DNA of 36,440 nt from Actinomadura roseirufa (GTDB lineage Bacteria; Actinomycetota; Actinomycetes; Streptosporangiales; Streptosporangiaceae): positions 1 to 36,440 of the forward strand of contig NZ_CAACVB010000058.1 in the NCBI RefSeq assembly GCF_900659635.1, given 5' to 3'. Numbering within the stretch: the stretch's first letter is position 1; the number at the start of each line of letters is the position of its first letter. The translations under genes were made by a program, and so were the position numbers. Below, piece by piece: positions 25,359 to 33,683 of this stretch. The notes beneath the pieces were generated by a model, which worked only from the letters and a program-made list of their open reading frames with translations, had not been told where the DNA came from and searched no databases.

Positions 25359-25402
25359 GACGTTCCCTTTCTGATCAGGGGGTCGTTTTTTCCACGCCGC
25401 AC

Positions 25403-25439
25403 ACTACTCACTGTAGTCACATAATTACAGTGATGTAGT
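25403..25439. promoter_or_regulatory. Extended inverted repeat upstream of the secreted-protein gene
   Basis: ACTAC-n-CACTGTA pairs with TACAGTG-nn-GTAGT: arms at 25403-25415 and 25426-25439, with one unequal internal base. It is centred about 60 bp upstream of the minus-strand start at 25358, where a repressor or activator operator would be expected. Confidence 0.5.
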
Positions 25440-25983
25440 TCTTACCTCTAAATAAGTCGCCCCTCGCCCGATCGATAGTCCCAGCTCCCCACATCACTCA
25501 CTTCTTCCCCAAATCACCCAGGAGAGTTCTCCCAGGTGAGGGTAGTCATCAACCACTGAACAGAACTAAACACGATGATCGAAACGAGTCACACGGAATC
25601 AAGCAGAACAGGCTCATTTCACGAGACAAAGAACGGGAAACCCCTCTATAAGGAAGCTCCAACAAGAGCGCGAGAGGCCGCACAGGAAAGCCGTCCACCC
25701 GGCGAACGCGGCACGAAAGGCGGCACCACTTCCACCGGACGCCATAGCCGCCCCCGGGTCCGATCCACGGGGGTCTGCGGGCACCGAAACGAGGCCGCCC
25801 CAACGGCCGGTCTTTGTCGGACATTGCCAAGAGATGGGCGCTCATTCGGCAGTTGATGCCGATTTTCGAATCGGCCCGAAGTGGTTCGGTATTCAACCTG
25901 CGGTGATAGCCGGAGCGTCGCGAAGCGGGCACGGGTAGGGCTTGCCGGGCGCCGGACCGCTGGTTAACGTGCTCTCAAATTTA

Positions 25984-25998
25984 TAGGAAACCTTACTG
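25984..25998. promoter_or_regulatory. TAGGAAAC element upstream of chitinase 2
   Basis: TTTATAGGAAAC matches the left half and flank of the palindrome at 14539. The right half here is diverged (CTTACTG instead of TTTCCTA), so the site may be weaker or read as a half-site. It lies 76 bp before the chitinase 2 start. Confidence 0.45.
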
Positions 25999-26017
25999 TT
26001 GATTTCTGCGCGCATCT

Positions 26018-26034
26018 GACTCGGGGTTCGGGGG
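26018..26034 (+). promoter_or_regulatory. 17-bp chitinase leader element, copy 2
   Basis: GACTCGGGGTTCGGGGG, identical to 14617-14633, 40 nt before the TTG start of chitinase 2. Preceding bases also agree in part (CTGACTC here, CCGACTC there). Confidence 0.5.
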
Positions 26035-26073
26035 AACTTCCGTCGGCTTCCCTACCGTGCCATGGAGTGAGTC

Positions 26074-27648
26074 TTGCGTTCCCGCTCTGTACTCGGCGTC
26101 CTCGCCGTCCTCCTGCTCGCCTTCGCGGTGCCCCTCTACGCCCGCGCCGACGCTCCGGCCGCCGCGCCGGCGGCGGCGTTCACCAAACCGTCCGACTGGG
26201 GGTCGGGCTGGGAGGGCAGGTTCACCCTCACCAACGGATCGGACAAGGCGATCAGCGGCTGGGAGGTCGCCTTCGACCTGCCGTCCGGGACCACCCTCGG
26301 CTCCTTCTGGGACGCCACGGTGACCTCGACGCCGCCGCACCACGTCTTCAAGAACCGTGAGTACAACGGATCGATCCCACCCGGCGGATCGGTCACGTTC
26401 GGCTTCCTCGGGAACGGTCCCGGGGCACCGGAGAAGTGCACGTTCAACGGCGCCCCGTGCACCGGCGGGCCGGAGCAGCCCGGTGGTCTCGGCGCCCCCG
26501 GCAGCCCCTCGGTGACGGGACGGACCGACACCTCGCTGACGCTGTCGTGGACGGCGGGCGGCGGAACGCCCACCGGCTACCGCGTCTACGAGGGCTCCGA
26601 CCTGCGCGCGACGGTGAACGGCACAAGCGCCACGCTCTCCGGCCTGGAGACGTGCTCGTCCCACAGCTACACGGTCAAGGCGTACAACGCCGACGGGGAG
26701 TCGGCCGCGAGCGCCGTCGCCTCGGGCACGACCAGCGGATGCGCGACGGGGCCGCTGCCCCGGCACTTCCTCACCGGGTACTGGCACGACTTCAACAACG
26801 GGTCCAGGGCGCTCAAGCTGGCGGACGTCCCGAACGAGTACGACCTGATCGCGGTGGCGTTCGGCGAGTCGACGTCGCGGGCGGGCGAGGTCACCTTCCG
26901 GGTCGACCCGGGGCTGTCGTCGTCGCTGGGCGGCTACACCGACGCGCAGTTCAAGGCGGACGTGGCGGCGCTGCACGCCAAGGGCAAGAAGGTCATCCTG
27001 TCGGTCGGCGGCGAGAAGGGCGCGATCCGGGTCGGGGACTCCTCGTCCGCGGCGACCTTCGCGAGCAGCGTGTCCGGGCTGATGACGCAGTACGGGTTCG
27101 ACGGCGTGGACATCGACCTGGAGAACGGGTTGAGCCCCGCGCCGATGGAGCAGGCGCTGCGGCAGCTGCGGGCCAAGGCCGGCGCCGGCCTGATCATCAC
27201 GATGGCGCCGCAGACGATCGACATGCAGTCCACCGGTGCCTCCTACTTCCAGCTCGCGCTGAAGATCAAGGACATCCTCACCGTCGTGAACATGCAGTAC
27301 TACAACTCCGGCGCGATGCTCGGCTGCGACCAGAAGGTGTACTCGCAGGGGACGATCGACTTCATGACCGCGCTGGCCTGCATCCAGCTGGAGGGCGGGC
27401 TGCGCGCCGACCAGGTGGCGCTGGGGCTGCCGGCCGGGGCGGGCGCCGCGGGAGGCGGGGTCGTCTCGCCGTCCATGGTGAACAACGCGCTGAGCTGCCT
27501 GGCCACCGGCTCCAACTGCGGGTCGTACAAACCATCGCGGACCTACCCGGACATCCGGGGCGCGATGACCTGGTCGATCAACTGGGACGTCACCAACGGC
27601 GGCGGGTTCGCCCGCACCGTCCGGCCGCACCTGAACACGCTTCCGTAG
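26074..27648 (+). CDS. Secreted GH18 chitinase 2 (CBM2-like-FnIII-GH18)
   Basis: A 524-residue enzyme starting with TTG at 26074 (GGAG 6 nt upstream). After the signal peptide (RSRSVLGVLAVLLLAFAV) come a CBM2-like module (~35-135: KPSDWGSGWEGRFTLTNGSDKAISGWEVAF), an FnIII domain (~145-225), and a GH18 barrel with an intact DGVDIDLE motif (Glu350 as acid), preceded by KKVILSVGGEKG. The barrel differs from chitinase 1 and belongs with ChiC/ChiD-like bacterial chitinases (LTGYWHDFNNGS ... MQYYNSGAM). It heads a run of plus-strand chitin genes; the next gene starts 10 nt after its stop. Its leader resembles that of chitinase 1, suggesting joint control. Confidence 0.94.
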   Translation: MRSRSVLGVLAVLLLAFAVPLYARADAPAAAPAAAFTKPSDWGSGWEGRFTLTNGSDKAISGWEVAFDLPSGTTLGSFWDATVTSTPPHHVFKNREYNGSIPPGGSVTFGFLGNGPGAPEKCTFNGAPCTGGPEQPGGLGAPGSPSVTGRTDTSLTLSWTAGGGTPTGYRVYEGSDLRATVNGTSATLSGLETCSSHSYTVKAYNADGESAASAVASGTTSGCATGPLPRHFLTGYWHDFNNGSRALKLADVPNEYDLIAVAFGESTSRAGEVTFRVDPGLSSSLGGYTDAQFKADVAALHAKGKKVILSVGGEKGAIRVGDSSSAATFASSVSGLMTQYGFDGVDIDLENGLSPAPMEQALRQLRAKAGAGLIITMAPQTIDMQSTGASYFQLALKIKDILTVVNMQYYNSGAMLGCDQKVYSQGTIDFMTALACIQLEGGLRADQVALGLPAGAGAAGGGVVSPSMVNNALSCLATGSNCGSYKPSRTYPDIRGAMTWSINWDVTNGGGFARTVRPHLNTLP

Positions 27649-27658
27649 GGGCCTCGCG

Positions 27659-29419
27659 ATGAAGAGGATCTGGGTCCTGGCGGCGCTGCTCGCCGGGCTG
27701 CTGGTCGCCGCGGGCCCCGCGCACGCGGAGAACATGCTGAGCAACGGCGGGTTCGAGAGCGGGTCGCTCGCGGGCTGGTCCTGCTCGGGCGGGTCGGCGG
27801 TGACGACGCCGGTGCGGACGGGGACGTACGCGCTCTCCGGCGGCGTCACGGCGGGCGACACCGGCCAGTGCGCGCAGACCGTGGGCGTGCGGCCGAGCAC
27901 CGCCTACACGCTGTCGGCCTGGGTGCGCGGAACCTACGTGTACCTGGGCGTGACGGGCGGCACGTCCACCTGGACGCCGTCGGCGTCGGCCTTCACCAAG
28001 CTGACGGTGTCGTTCACGACCGCCGCAGACCAGACGTCGGCGCAGGTCTTCCTGCACGGCTGGTACGGGGCGGGTGCGTACTACGCCGACGACGTGGAGC
28101 TGGACGGCCCCGGCGGCGAGCCGCAGCCGGGCGTGCCGGGCCGGCCGGACACGCCGCGGCTCGGGACGGTCTCCGACGGCTCGATCGCCCTGTCGTGGGA
28201 CGCGGCGTCCGGGACGGTGACGGGCTACCGGGTGTACGAGGGCTCCGCCGCGCGGGCCACGGTGACCGGGACCGGCGCCACCCTGTCGGGTCTCACGGCC
28301 TGCACGACGCACACCTACACGGTCGCGGCGTACAACGACGTCGGCGAGTCGCCGAAGTCCGACCCGGTGACCGGGACGACGACCGGCTGCACCGACACCG
28401 GGCTGCCCAAGCACGCGCTGATCGGATACCTGCACGCGAGCTTCGCCAACGGGTCCGGGTACGTGCGCATGGCGGACGTCCCGGACGCGTGGGACATCAT
28501 CGACCTCGCGTTCGGCGAGCCCACCTCGGTGACGTCCGGGGACATCCGGTTCAACCGGTGCCCGGTGAGCGAGTGCAAGAACGTGGAGAGCGACGCGGAG
28601 TTCATCGCCGCGATCCGCGCGAAGCAGGCCAAGGGCAAGAAGGTCCTGATCTCGATCGGCGGGCAGAACGGCCAGGTCCAGCTGACCAGCGCGGCGGCGC
28701 GGGACGCGTTCGTCCGGTCCGTCTCGGAGATCATCGACCGGTACGGCCTGGACGGCCTGGACGTCGACTTCGAGGGCCACTCGCTGTCGCTGAACGCGGG
28801 CGACACCGACTTCCGCAACCCCACGACGCCCGTGATCGTCAACCTGATCTCGGCGCTGAAGACGCTCAAGGCGCGGTACGGGGCGAAGTTCACGCTGACG
28901 ATGGCGCCCGAGACGTTCTTCGTGCAGGTCGGGTACCAGTTCTACGGCGGCGCGAACGGCGGCGACACCCGCACGGGCGCCTACCTGCCGGTGATCCACG
29001 CGATGCGGGACGACCTGACGCTGCTGCACGTCCAGGACTACAACTCCGGCCCGGTGACGGGGCTGGACGGCCAGTACCACCAGATGGGCGGCGCCGAGTT
29101 CCACATCGCGATGACCGACATGCTCAAGGCGGGGTTCCCGGTGGCGAAGACCGGACACACCTTCCCGGGGCTGCGGCCCGAGCAGATCGCGATCGGGCTG
29201 CCGGCCGCCGTGAGCGCGGGCAACGGGCACACGCCGCCCGCGCAGGTGCAGCAGGCGGTCACCTGCCTGGTCAAGGGCCAGGGCTGCGGCTCCTACACGC
29301 TGCGCGGCGGGACGTCGCCGAACCTGCGCGGCCTCATGACCTGGTCCATCAACTGGGACCACTACTTCAACTGGGACTTCATGAACAGTCACGAGCCGTT
29401 CCTGAACGCGCTCCCGTGA
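27659..29419 (+). CDS. Secreted GH18 chitinase 3 (N-terminal CBM-FnIII-GH18)
   Basis: A 586-residue enzyme. Signal peptide (MKRIWVLAALLAGLLVAAGPAHA), then a jelly-roll module of the CBM4/16 type (residues ~24-155: NMLSNGGFESGSLAGWSC ... YYADDVELDG), then FnIII (~165-245), then GH18 with motif DGLDVDFE (Glu372) and KKVLISIGGQNG. It is closely related to chitinase 2 over the last two domains but has a different binding module, so module exchange is likely. It starts 10 nt after chitinase 2, with only a weak GGGG ribosome site, suggesting coupled translation in an operon. Confidence 0.94.
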   Translation: MKRIWVLAALLAGLLVAAGPAHAENMLSNGGFESGSLAGWSCSGGSAVTTPVRTGTYALSGGVTAGDTGQCAQTVGVRPSTAYTLSAWVRGTYVYLGVTGGTSTWTPSASAFTKLTVSFTTAADQTSAQVFLHGWYGAGAYYADDVELDGPGGEPQPGVPGRPDTPRLGTVSDGSIALSWDAASGTVTGYRVYEGSAARATVTGTGATLSGLTACTTHTYTVAAYNDVGESPKSDPVTGTTTGCTDTGLPKHALIGYLHASFANGSGYVRMADVPDAWDIIDLAFGEPTSVTSGDIRFNRCPVSECKNVESDAEFIAAIRAKQAKGKKVLISIGGQNGQVQLTSAAARDAFVRSVSEIIDRYGLDGLDVDFEGHSLSLNAGDTDFRNPTTPVIVNLISALKTLKARYGAKFTLTMAPETFFVQVGYQFYGGANGGDTRTGAYLPVIHAMRDDLTLLHVQDYNSGPVTGLDGQYHQMGGAEFHIAMTDMLKAGFPVAKTGHTFPGLRPEQIAIGLPAAVSAGNGHTPPAQVQQAVTCLVKGQGCGSYTLRGGTSPNLRGLMTWSINWDHYFNWDFMNSHEPFLNALP

Positions 29420-29478
29420 CACGCGACTCGGCCGGGATTCCCGAGGCTCCCGGTCCCACCCCCAACGGAAGGAAGACC

Positions 29479-30354
29479 ATGCGATCTCCCCGTACGAAGG
29501 TCGCCGTCGTCGCGGCGGCGGTGCCCGCCGCGTCGGTGCTCGCCGTGCTGGCGAACGCGGCGCCCGCCAGCGCGCACGGCACGATGTCCGATCCGCCCAG
29601 CCGCGTGTACACCTGCAAGAACGAGGGCCCCGAGCACCCGCAGTCGGAGGCGTGCAAGGCGGCCGTCGCGGTCGCGGGCACGCAGCCGTTCTACGACTGG
29701 AACGAGGTGTCGCTGCTGGACGCGGGCGGACGGCACCGCCAGCTCATCCCGGACGGCCAGCTGTGCAGCGCGGGGCGGGCCAAGTACCGCGGGCTCGACC
29801 TGCAGCGCGCCGACTGGCCCGCCAAGAAGGTCTCGCCGGGCCCGTTGACGATCACCTACCACGCGACCGCGCCGCACGCGGCCAGCAACTTCGATTTCTA
29901 CATCACCCGCGAGGGCTGGGACCCGACGCAGCCGCTGCGCTGGTCGGACCTCGTCTCGCTGGCGTCGTTCACCCGGCAGAACCCGACGACGTTCACGAAC
30001 TGGACGCTCACGCTGCCGCAGCGCACCGGGCGGCACATCCTGTACTCGACCTGGCAGCGGGTCCTGGGCAGCAACGAGGCGTTCTACACCTGCTCCGACG
30101 TGGACTTCGGCGGGGCGAACACGCCCACCCCGCCGACGACTCCCCCGACCACCCCGCCCACCACGCCGCCGACCACCCCGCCCACGACTCCGCCCACGAC
30201 CCCGGCGCCGGACGGCACCTGGGCGCTGGGCAAGGCGTACACCGCGGGCGACAAGGTCACCTACAACGGCGCGTCCTACGAGTGCCTTCAGGCGCACACG
30301 GCGATCGCGGGCTGGGAGCCCCCGAACGCCGGGGCGCTCTGGCGGGCCGCCTGA
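29479..30354 (+). CDS. AA10 lytic polysaccharide monooxygenase with C-terminal CBM5/12
   Basis: A 291-residue copper enzyme. The signal peptide ends ASA before His33, which becomes the N-terminal residue of the mature protein and the first half of the histidine brace; His133 (TAPHAASNF) is the second. The AA10 domain (33-214: HGTMSDPPSRVYTC ... PAKKVSPGPLTITYHATAPH ... HILYSTWQRVLGSNEAFYTC) is followed by a PTT-rich linker (~216-243) and a CBM5/12 module (~246-291: GTWALGKAYTAGDKVTYNGASYECLQAHTA). It cleaves crystalline chitin oxidatively and makes ends for the chitinases. It follows chitinase 3 by 59 bp; GGAAGG precedes the ATG. Confidence 0.96.
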   Translation: MRSPRTKVAVVAAAVPAASVLAVLANAAPASAHGTMSDPPSRVYTCKNEGPEHPQSEACKAAVAVAGTQPFYDWNEVSLLDAGGRHRQLIPDGQLCSAGRAKYRGLDLQRADWPAKKVSPGPLTITYHATAPHAASNFDFYITREGWDPTQPLRWSDLVSLASFTRQNPTTFTNWTLTLPQRTGRHILYSTWQRVLGSNEAFYTCSDVDFGGANTPTPPTTPPTTPPTTPPTTPPTTPPTTPAPDGTWALGKAYTAGDKVTYNGASYECLQAHTAIAGWEPPNAGALWRAA

Positions 30355-30364
30355 GCGCGGCGCG

Positions 30365-30967
30365 ATGAAGTACGGCGCACTGGCCGTGCTCGCCGCGTGC
30401 GCCCTGCTGCTGTTCGCCAGGTGCGGAGCGGCCGGCGGTTCGCCGGCCGCTCCTGCCGCGGCCCGCGGCGGGGACGGCTTCAACTCCACCGACGTGATGT
30501 ACCTGCAGATGATGGTCCCGCACGAGGGCCAGGGCGTCCGGCTGGTGCGGCTGGCCCGCGGCCACCGGGTACGGCCCGAGATCAGCACGCTCGCGGCGGC
30601 CATCGAGGCCACGCAGCTCACCGAGGTGCGGACCATGGCCGCCCGGCTGCGCGGCTGGCACCGTCCGCCGCGGGCGAGCGCGCACGAGCACGCCGGGCAC
30701 GGCGGGATGCCGCAGACCACCGACGCGCAGCTCCAGGCGCTCGACCGGACGCCGGACGACCGGTTCGAACGCGCCTTCCTGAACCTTTTGATCGCGCACC
30801 AGGACGACGCCGTCCAGATGGCCCGGAAGGAGAGTCGCGGAGGCGAAGACGCCTCGACCCGGCGGCTGGCGGAGAGCGTCGACCGCTCGCGCTCCGCGCA
30901 GATCGCCCGCATGCTCGCCATCCTCGGGCCAAGCTCCCCCACCCAATCCCCCACCCCCACTAAGTAG
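30365..30967 (+). CDS. DUF305 family protein, lipoprotein-like
   Basis: A 200-residue protein. The N-terminus is hydrophobic with a cysteine (ALLLFARCGAAGG) that could be a non-standard lipobox. The DUF305 helical repeats follow: VMYLQMMVPHEGQGVRLV (residues ~43-60) and FLNLLIAHQDDAVQMA (~138-153), the family's usual MMIPHH pattern with the second His changed to Glu in the first repeat. The linker has HEHAGHGG, a possible metal site. DUF305 proteins are often found near copper-handling genes; it lies 10 nt after the copper-dependent LPMO, so a copper-supply role is a fair inference but unproven. Confidence 0.85.
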   Translation: MKYGALAVLAACALLLFARCGAAGGSPAAPAAARGGDGFNSTDVMYLQMMVPHEGQGVRLVRLARGHRVRPEISTLAAAIEATQLTEVRTMAARLRGWHRPPRASAHEHAGHGGMPQTTDAQLQALDRTPDDRFERAFLNLLIAHQDDAVQMARKESRGGEDASTRRLAESVDRSRSAQIARMLAILGPSSPTQSPTPTK

Positions 30968-30975
30968 GTGTTGGA

Positions 30976-33537
30976 ATGCGCCGACTAGTCAGTGCCCTGC
31001 TCACGCTCGTCGTCGTCAGCGCGCTCGCCGTGGCCCCCGCGCACGCGGCCGACCGGCTGACGGCGGCCTTCAGCCTGTCCGGCAACACGGGCAAGTACGT
31101 GGTCAGCAATCCCGGTTCGGCCAGCGTCAGTCATTGGACGCTGGTGTTCGAGCTCCCCGCCGGGGTGACCGCGAGCAACGCCCAGAACGCCACCCTTTCC
31201 CAGGATGGGACGAAGGTGACGCTCACCCCCGCCCACTACATCGACACCATCCGCAGCGGCGGGAACACCGAGCCCTACAGCCCGACGTTCTCGCTCAGCT
31301 CCCCCTCCGAGCCGACCAAGTGCCTGCTGAACGGCGCGAACTGCGACGGATCGGGTGAACCGCCCGCCCAGCAGGCGGGGGTCACCGCGACCTACAGCGT
31401 CGAGGGGTCCCGCGCCAAGTTCGTCGTCGCCAACAACAGCGGTGCGACGATCAACAACTGGTCGGTCGTGTTCGACCTGCCGAACGGCGTGACCGCCAGC
31501 GCCGCCGACAACGGCTCGGTGACCCAGAACGGGCGGACGGTCACGCTGTCGCCCGCCTACTACAACGCGACGATCGGCTCGGGCCGGACGACGGAGCCCT
31601 ACAGCCCCACGTTCAACGTCAGCCAGTCCGGCGCCCGGCCCACCAGCTGCCGCGTCAACGACGTCAACTGCGACGGCACCGGTGACGCCGCGCCGGGCGC
31701 GCCCGCCAACCTGAAGTCCCCGGTGAAGACCACCAAGTCGGTGTCGCTCACCTGGGACGCGGCGAAGCCGGGCAGCCTGCCGATCACCGCCTACGAGGTG
31801 TACAACGGCTCGGTGCTCGCGACGACGGTGCCCGAGACCAGCGCCACGGTGACGGGCCTCACGCCGAACACCGAGTACACGTTCACGGTGAAGGCCCGCG
31901 ACCGCAAGGGCACGCTGTCGCCCGCCAGCGAGCCGATCAAGGTGAAGACCAACGACCCGGCGACCGACACCAAGGCGCCGTCCGTCCCGGACGGGCTGCG
32001 CAGCACCGGCAAGGACTCCGCCAGCGTGAAGCTCGCGTGGAACGCCTCGACCGACGAGAGCGGTGTGGCGAACTACGACGTGCTGGTGGACGGGAAGGTC
32101 GCGACCACGGTGACGGGGACGACGGCGACCGTGGCGGGGCTGTCCCCGTCCACGACGTACTCGTTCTCCGTGCAGGCCCGCGACTCCTACGACAACGTGT
32201 CGCAGGCCAGTGCCGCGGTGAAGGTGACCACTGACGACGTGGTCAACAACGGGTACGCCCGCGTGGGCTACTTCGTCCAGTGGGGCATCTACGGCCGCCA
32301 GTACTTCGTGAAGAACCTCGACACGACCGGCAACGCCGCCAAGCTGACCCACATCAACTACGCGTTCGCCAACATCGACCCGAAGAACCTGACCTGCCTG
32401 CAGGGCGTCACCAAGGGCACGACCTCCGACCCGCAGGACCCGAGCCAGGGTGACGGGGCGGGCGACGCCGAGGCCGACTACGGGCGCGCGTTCAGCGCGG
32501 CGCAGTCGGTGGACGGCCAGGGCGACACCGGCTGGGAGAAGCTGCGCGGCAACTACAACCAGCTGAAGAAGCTCAAGGCCAAGTACCCGAAGCTGAAGGT
32601 GCTGATCTCGATCGGCGGCTGGACGTACTCCAAGTACTTCTCCGACGTGGCCGCGACGGACGCCAGCCGCAAGAAGTTCGTCAGCTCCTGCATCGACACC
32701 TACATCAAGGGCAACCTGCCCGACTACAACGGCGCCGGCGGGCCGGGCACGGCCGCGGGCATCTTCGACGGCATCGACCTCGACTGGGAGTGGCCGGGCG
32801 CCGAGGGCCACGCCGGCAACCACATCGGCAAGGACGACAAGGCCAACAACACGCTGCTGATCGCCGAGTTCCGCCGCCAGCTCGACGCGCTGACCAAGGA
32901 CACCGGCAAGCAGTACCAGCTCACCGCGTTCACCCCCGCCGACCCGGCGAAGATCGCGACCGGCTGGGACCTGCCCGAGGTCGCCAAGAGCCTGGACATC
33001 TTCAACATCCAGGGCTACGACTTCCACGGCGCCGGCAGCGACAACTCGTGGGAGCCCAACCGGACGGGTCACGCCGGCAACCTGTACGCCGACACCGACG
33101 ACCCGTACTCGTTCCACTTCAGCGTCGAGAACGCCGTGAAGGTGTACCTCGACGCCGGGGTCAACCCGCGCAAGCTCACCATCGGCCTCGCCTACTACGG
33201 CCGCGGCTGGCAGAACGTGACCGACGGTGGCAAGCAGGGCGAGTGGCAGGACGCCAAGGGCGCGGCTCCCGGCCAGTTCCAGGAGGAGGCCGGGACGCGC
33301 GGCTACAGCAACCTGATCGCCAGCGTGCCGAACTGCACGATCACGCATGACATGCAGTCGATCTCCACGTTCTGCTACACCGGGAACAACGGCCAGTGGT
33401 GGACGTTCGACGACGCGTGGTCGATCACCAAGAAGGTCGCGTGGCTGCGCAGCAAGGGCCTGCTCGGCGCCATGATCTGGGAGATGTCGGGTGACCCCGG
33501 CGTCCTCACCAAGGCGCTGGACGACGGCCTGAAGTAA
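30976..33537 (+). CDS. Secreted GH18 chitinase 4 (two CBM2-like, two FnIII, GH18)
   Basis: An 853-residue enzyme. Signal peptide (MRRLVSALLTLVVVSALAVAPAHA); two tandem carbohydrate-binding modules (~25-125 and ~130-232, each ending in a LNGANCDG or VNDVNCDG Cys segment); two FnIII domains (~238-328 and ~338-428); then a chitinase A-type GH18 barrel (~435-853) with LKVLISIGGWTYS, FDGIDLDWEWPG (Glu605) and the inserted subdomain typical of processive ChiA/ChiB enzymes, followed by LTIGLAYYGRGW. WWTFDDAWSITKKV is a substrate-groove segment. It starts 8 nt after the DUF305 gene and ends the chitin operon, followed by two strong hairpins. Confidence 0.95.
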   Translation: MRRLVSALLTLVVVSALAVAPAHAADRLTAAFSLSGNTGKYVVSNPGSASVSHWTLVFELPAGVTASNAQNATLSQDGTKVTLTPAHYIDTIRSGGNTEPYSPTFSLSSPSEPTKCLLNGANCDGSGEPPAQQAGVTATYSVEGSRAKFVVANNSGATINNWSVVFDLPNGVTASAADNGSVTQNGRTVTLSPAYYNATIGSGRTTEPYSPTFNVSQSGARPTSCRVNDVNCDGTGDAAPGAPANLKSPVKTTKSVSLTWDAAKPGSLPITAYEVYNGSVLATTVPETSATVTGLTPNTEYTFTVKARDRKGTLSPASEPIKVKTNDPATDTKAPSVPDGLRSTGKDSASVKLAWNASTDESGVANYDVLVDGKVATTVTGTTATVAGLSPSTTYSFSVQARDSYDNVSQASAAVKVTTDDVVNNGYARVGYFVQWGIYGRQYFVKNLDTTGNAAKLTHINYAFANIDPKNLTCLQGVTKGTTSDPQDPSQGDGAGDAEADYGRAFSAAQSVDGQGDTGWEKLRGNYNQLKKLKAKYPKLKVLISIGGWTYSKYFSDVAATDASRKKFVSSCIDTYIKGNLPDYNGAGGPGTAAGIFDGIDLDWEWPGAEGHAGNHIGKDDKANNTLLIAEFRRQLDALTKDTGKQYQLTAFTPADPAKIATGWDLPEVAKSLDIFNIQGYDFHGAGSDNSWEPNRTGHAGNLYADTDDPYSFHFSVENAVKVYLDAGVNPRKLTIGLAYYGRGWQNVTDGGKQGEWQDAKGAAPGQFQEEAGTRGYSNLIASVPNCTITHDMQSISTFCYTGNNGQWWTFDDAWSITKKVAWLRSKGLLGAMIWEMSGDPGVLTKALDDGLK

Positions 33538-33577
33538 AGCCGGCCTGAAGCAAGAGGGGTTCGTCCCCGAGGGCCCG

Positions 33578-33612
33578 GGGCCGGTGCCGTCCGCTCATGG
33601 CGGCACCGGCCC
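33578..33612 (+). terminator. First hairpin after the chitinase operon
   Basis: GGGCCGGTGCCG (33578-33589) pairs with CGGCACCGGCCC (33601-33612) around an 11-nt loop. No T tract. Confidence 0.6.
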
Positions 33613-33626
33613 TGGCACCACCCGGA

Positions 33627-33667
33627 GGGCCCCGGCGCACCGCGATCGGTGCGCCGGGGCCCTTTTC
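33627..33667 (+). terminator. Strong rho-independent terminator after the chitinase operon
   Basis: A perfect 16-bp stem (33627-33642 with 33647-33662) and tetraloop CGAT, followed by CTTTTCTC-type T tract at 33663. It sits between convergent units (chitinase 4 and the nitroreductase). A classical intrinsic terminator, rarely so complete in this GC range. Confidence 0.92.
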
Positions 33668-33683
33668 TCTCGTGTCCCGCCGT

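Larger units (their letters stand above)
25359..26073. other. AT-rich intergenic control region between secreted-protein and chitinase 2 genes
   Basis: 715 bp, clearly less GC-rich than the rest of the window. It holds the inverted repeat at 25403-25439, the TAGGAAAC element at 25984 and the leader element at 26018. Small open frames (for example around 25575-25856 and on the opposite strand) have no ribosome site or domain that I can support. The long AT-rich tract could hold a small RNA or reflect transferred DNA. Confidence 0.55.

Noticed and set aside
25575..25856. 93-codon plus-strand frame in the AT-rich gap
   Set aside because: No ribosome site, no recognisable domain and no partner gene; kept only as part of the gap description.
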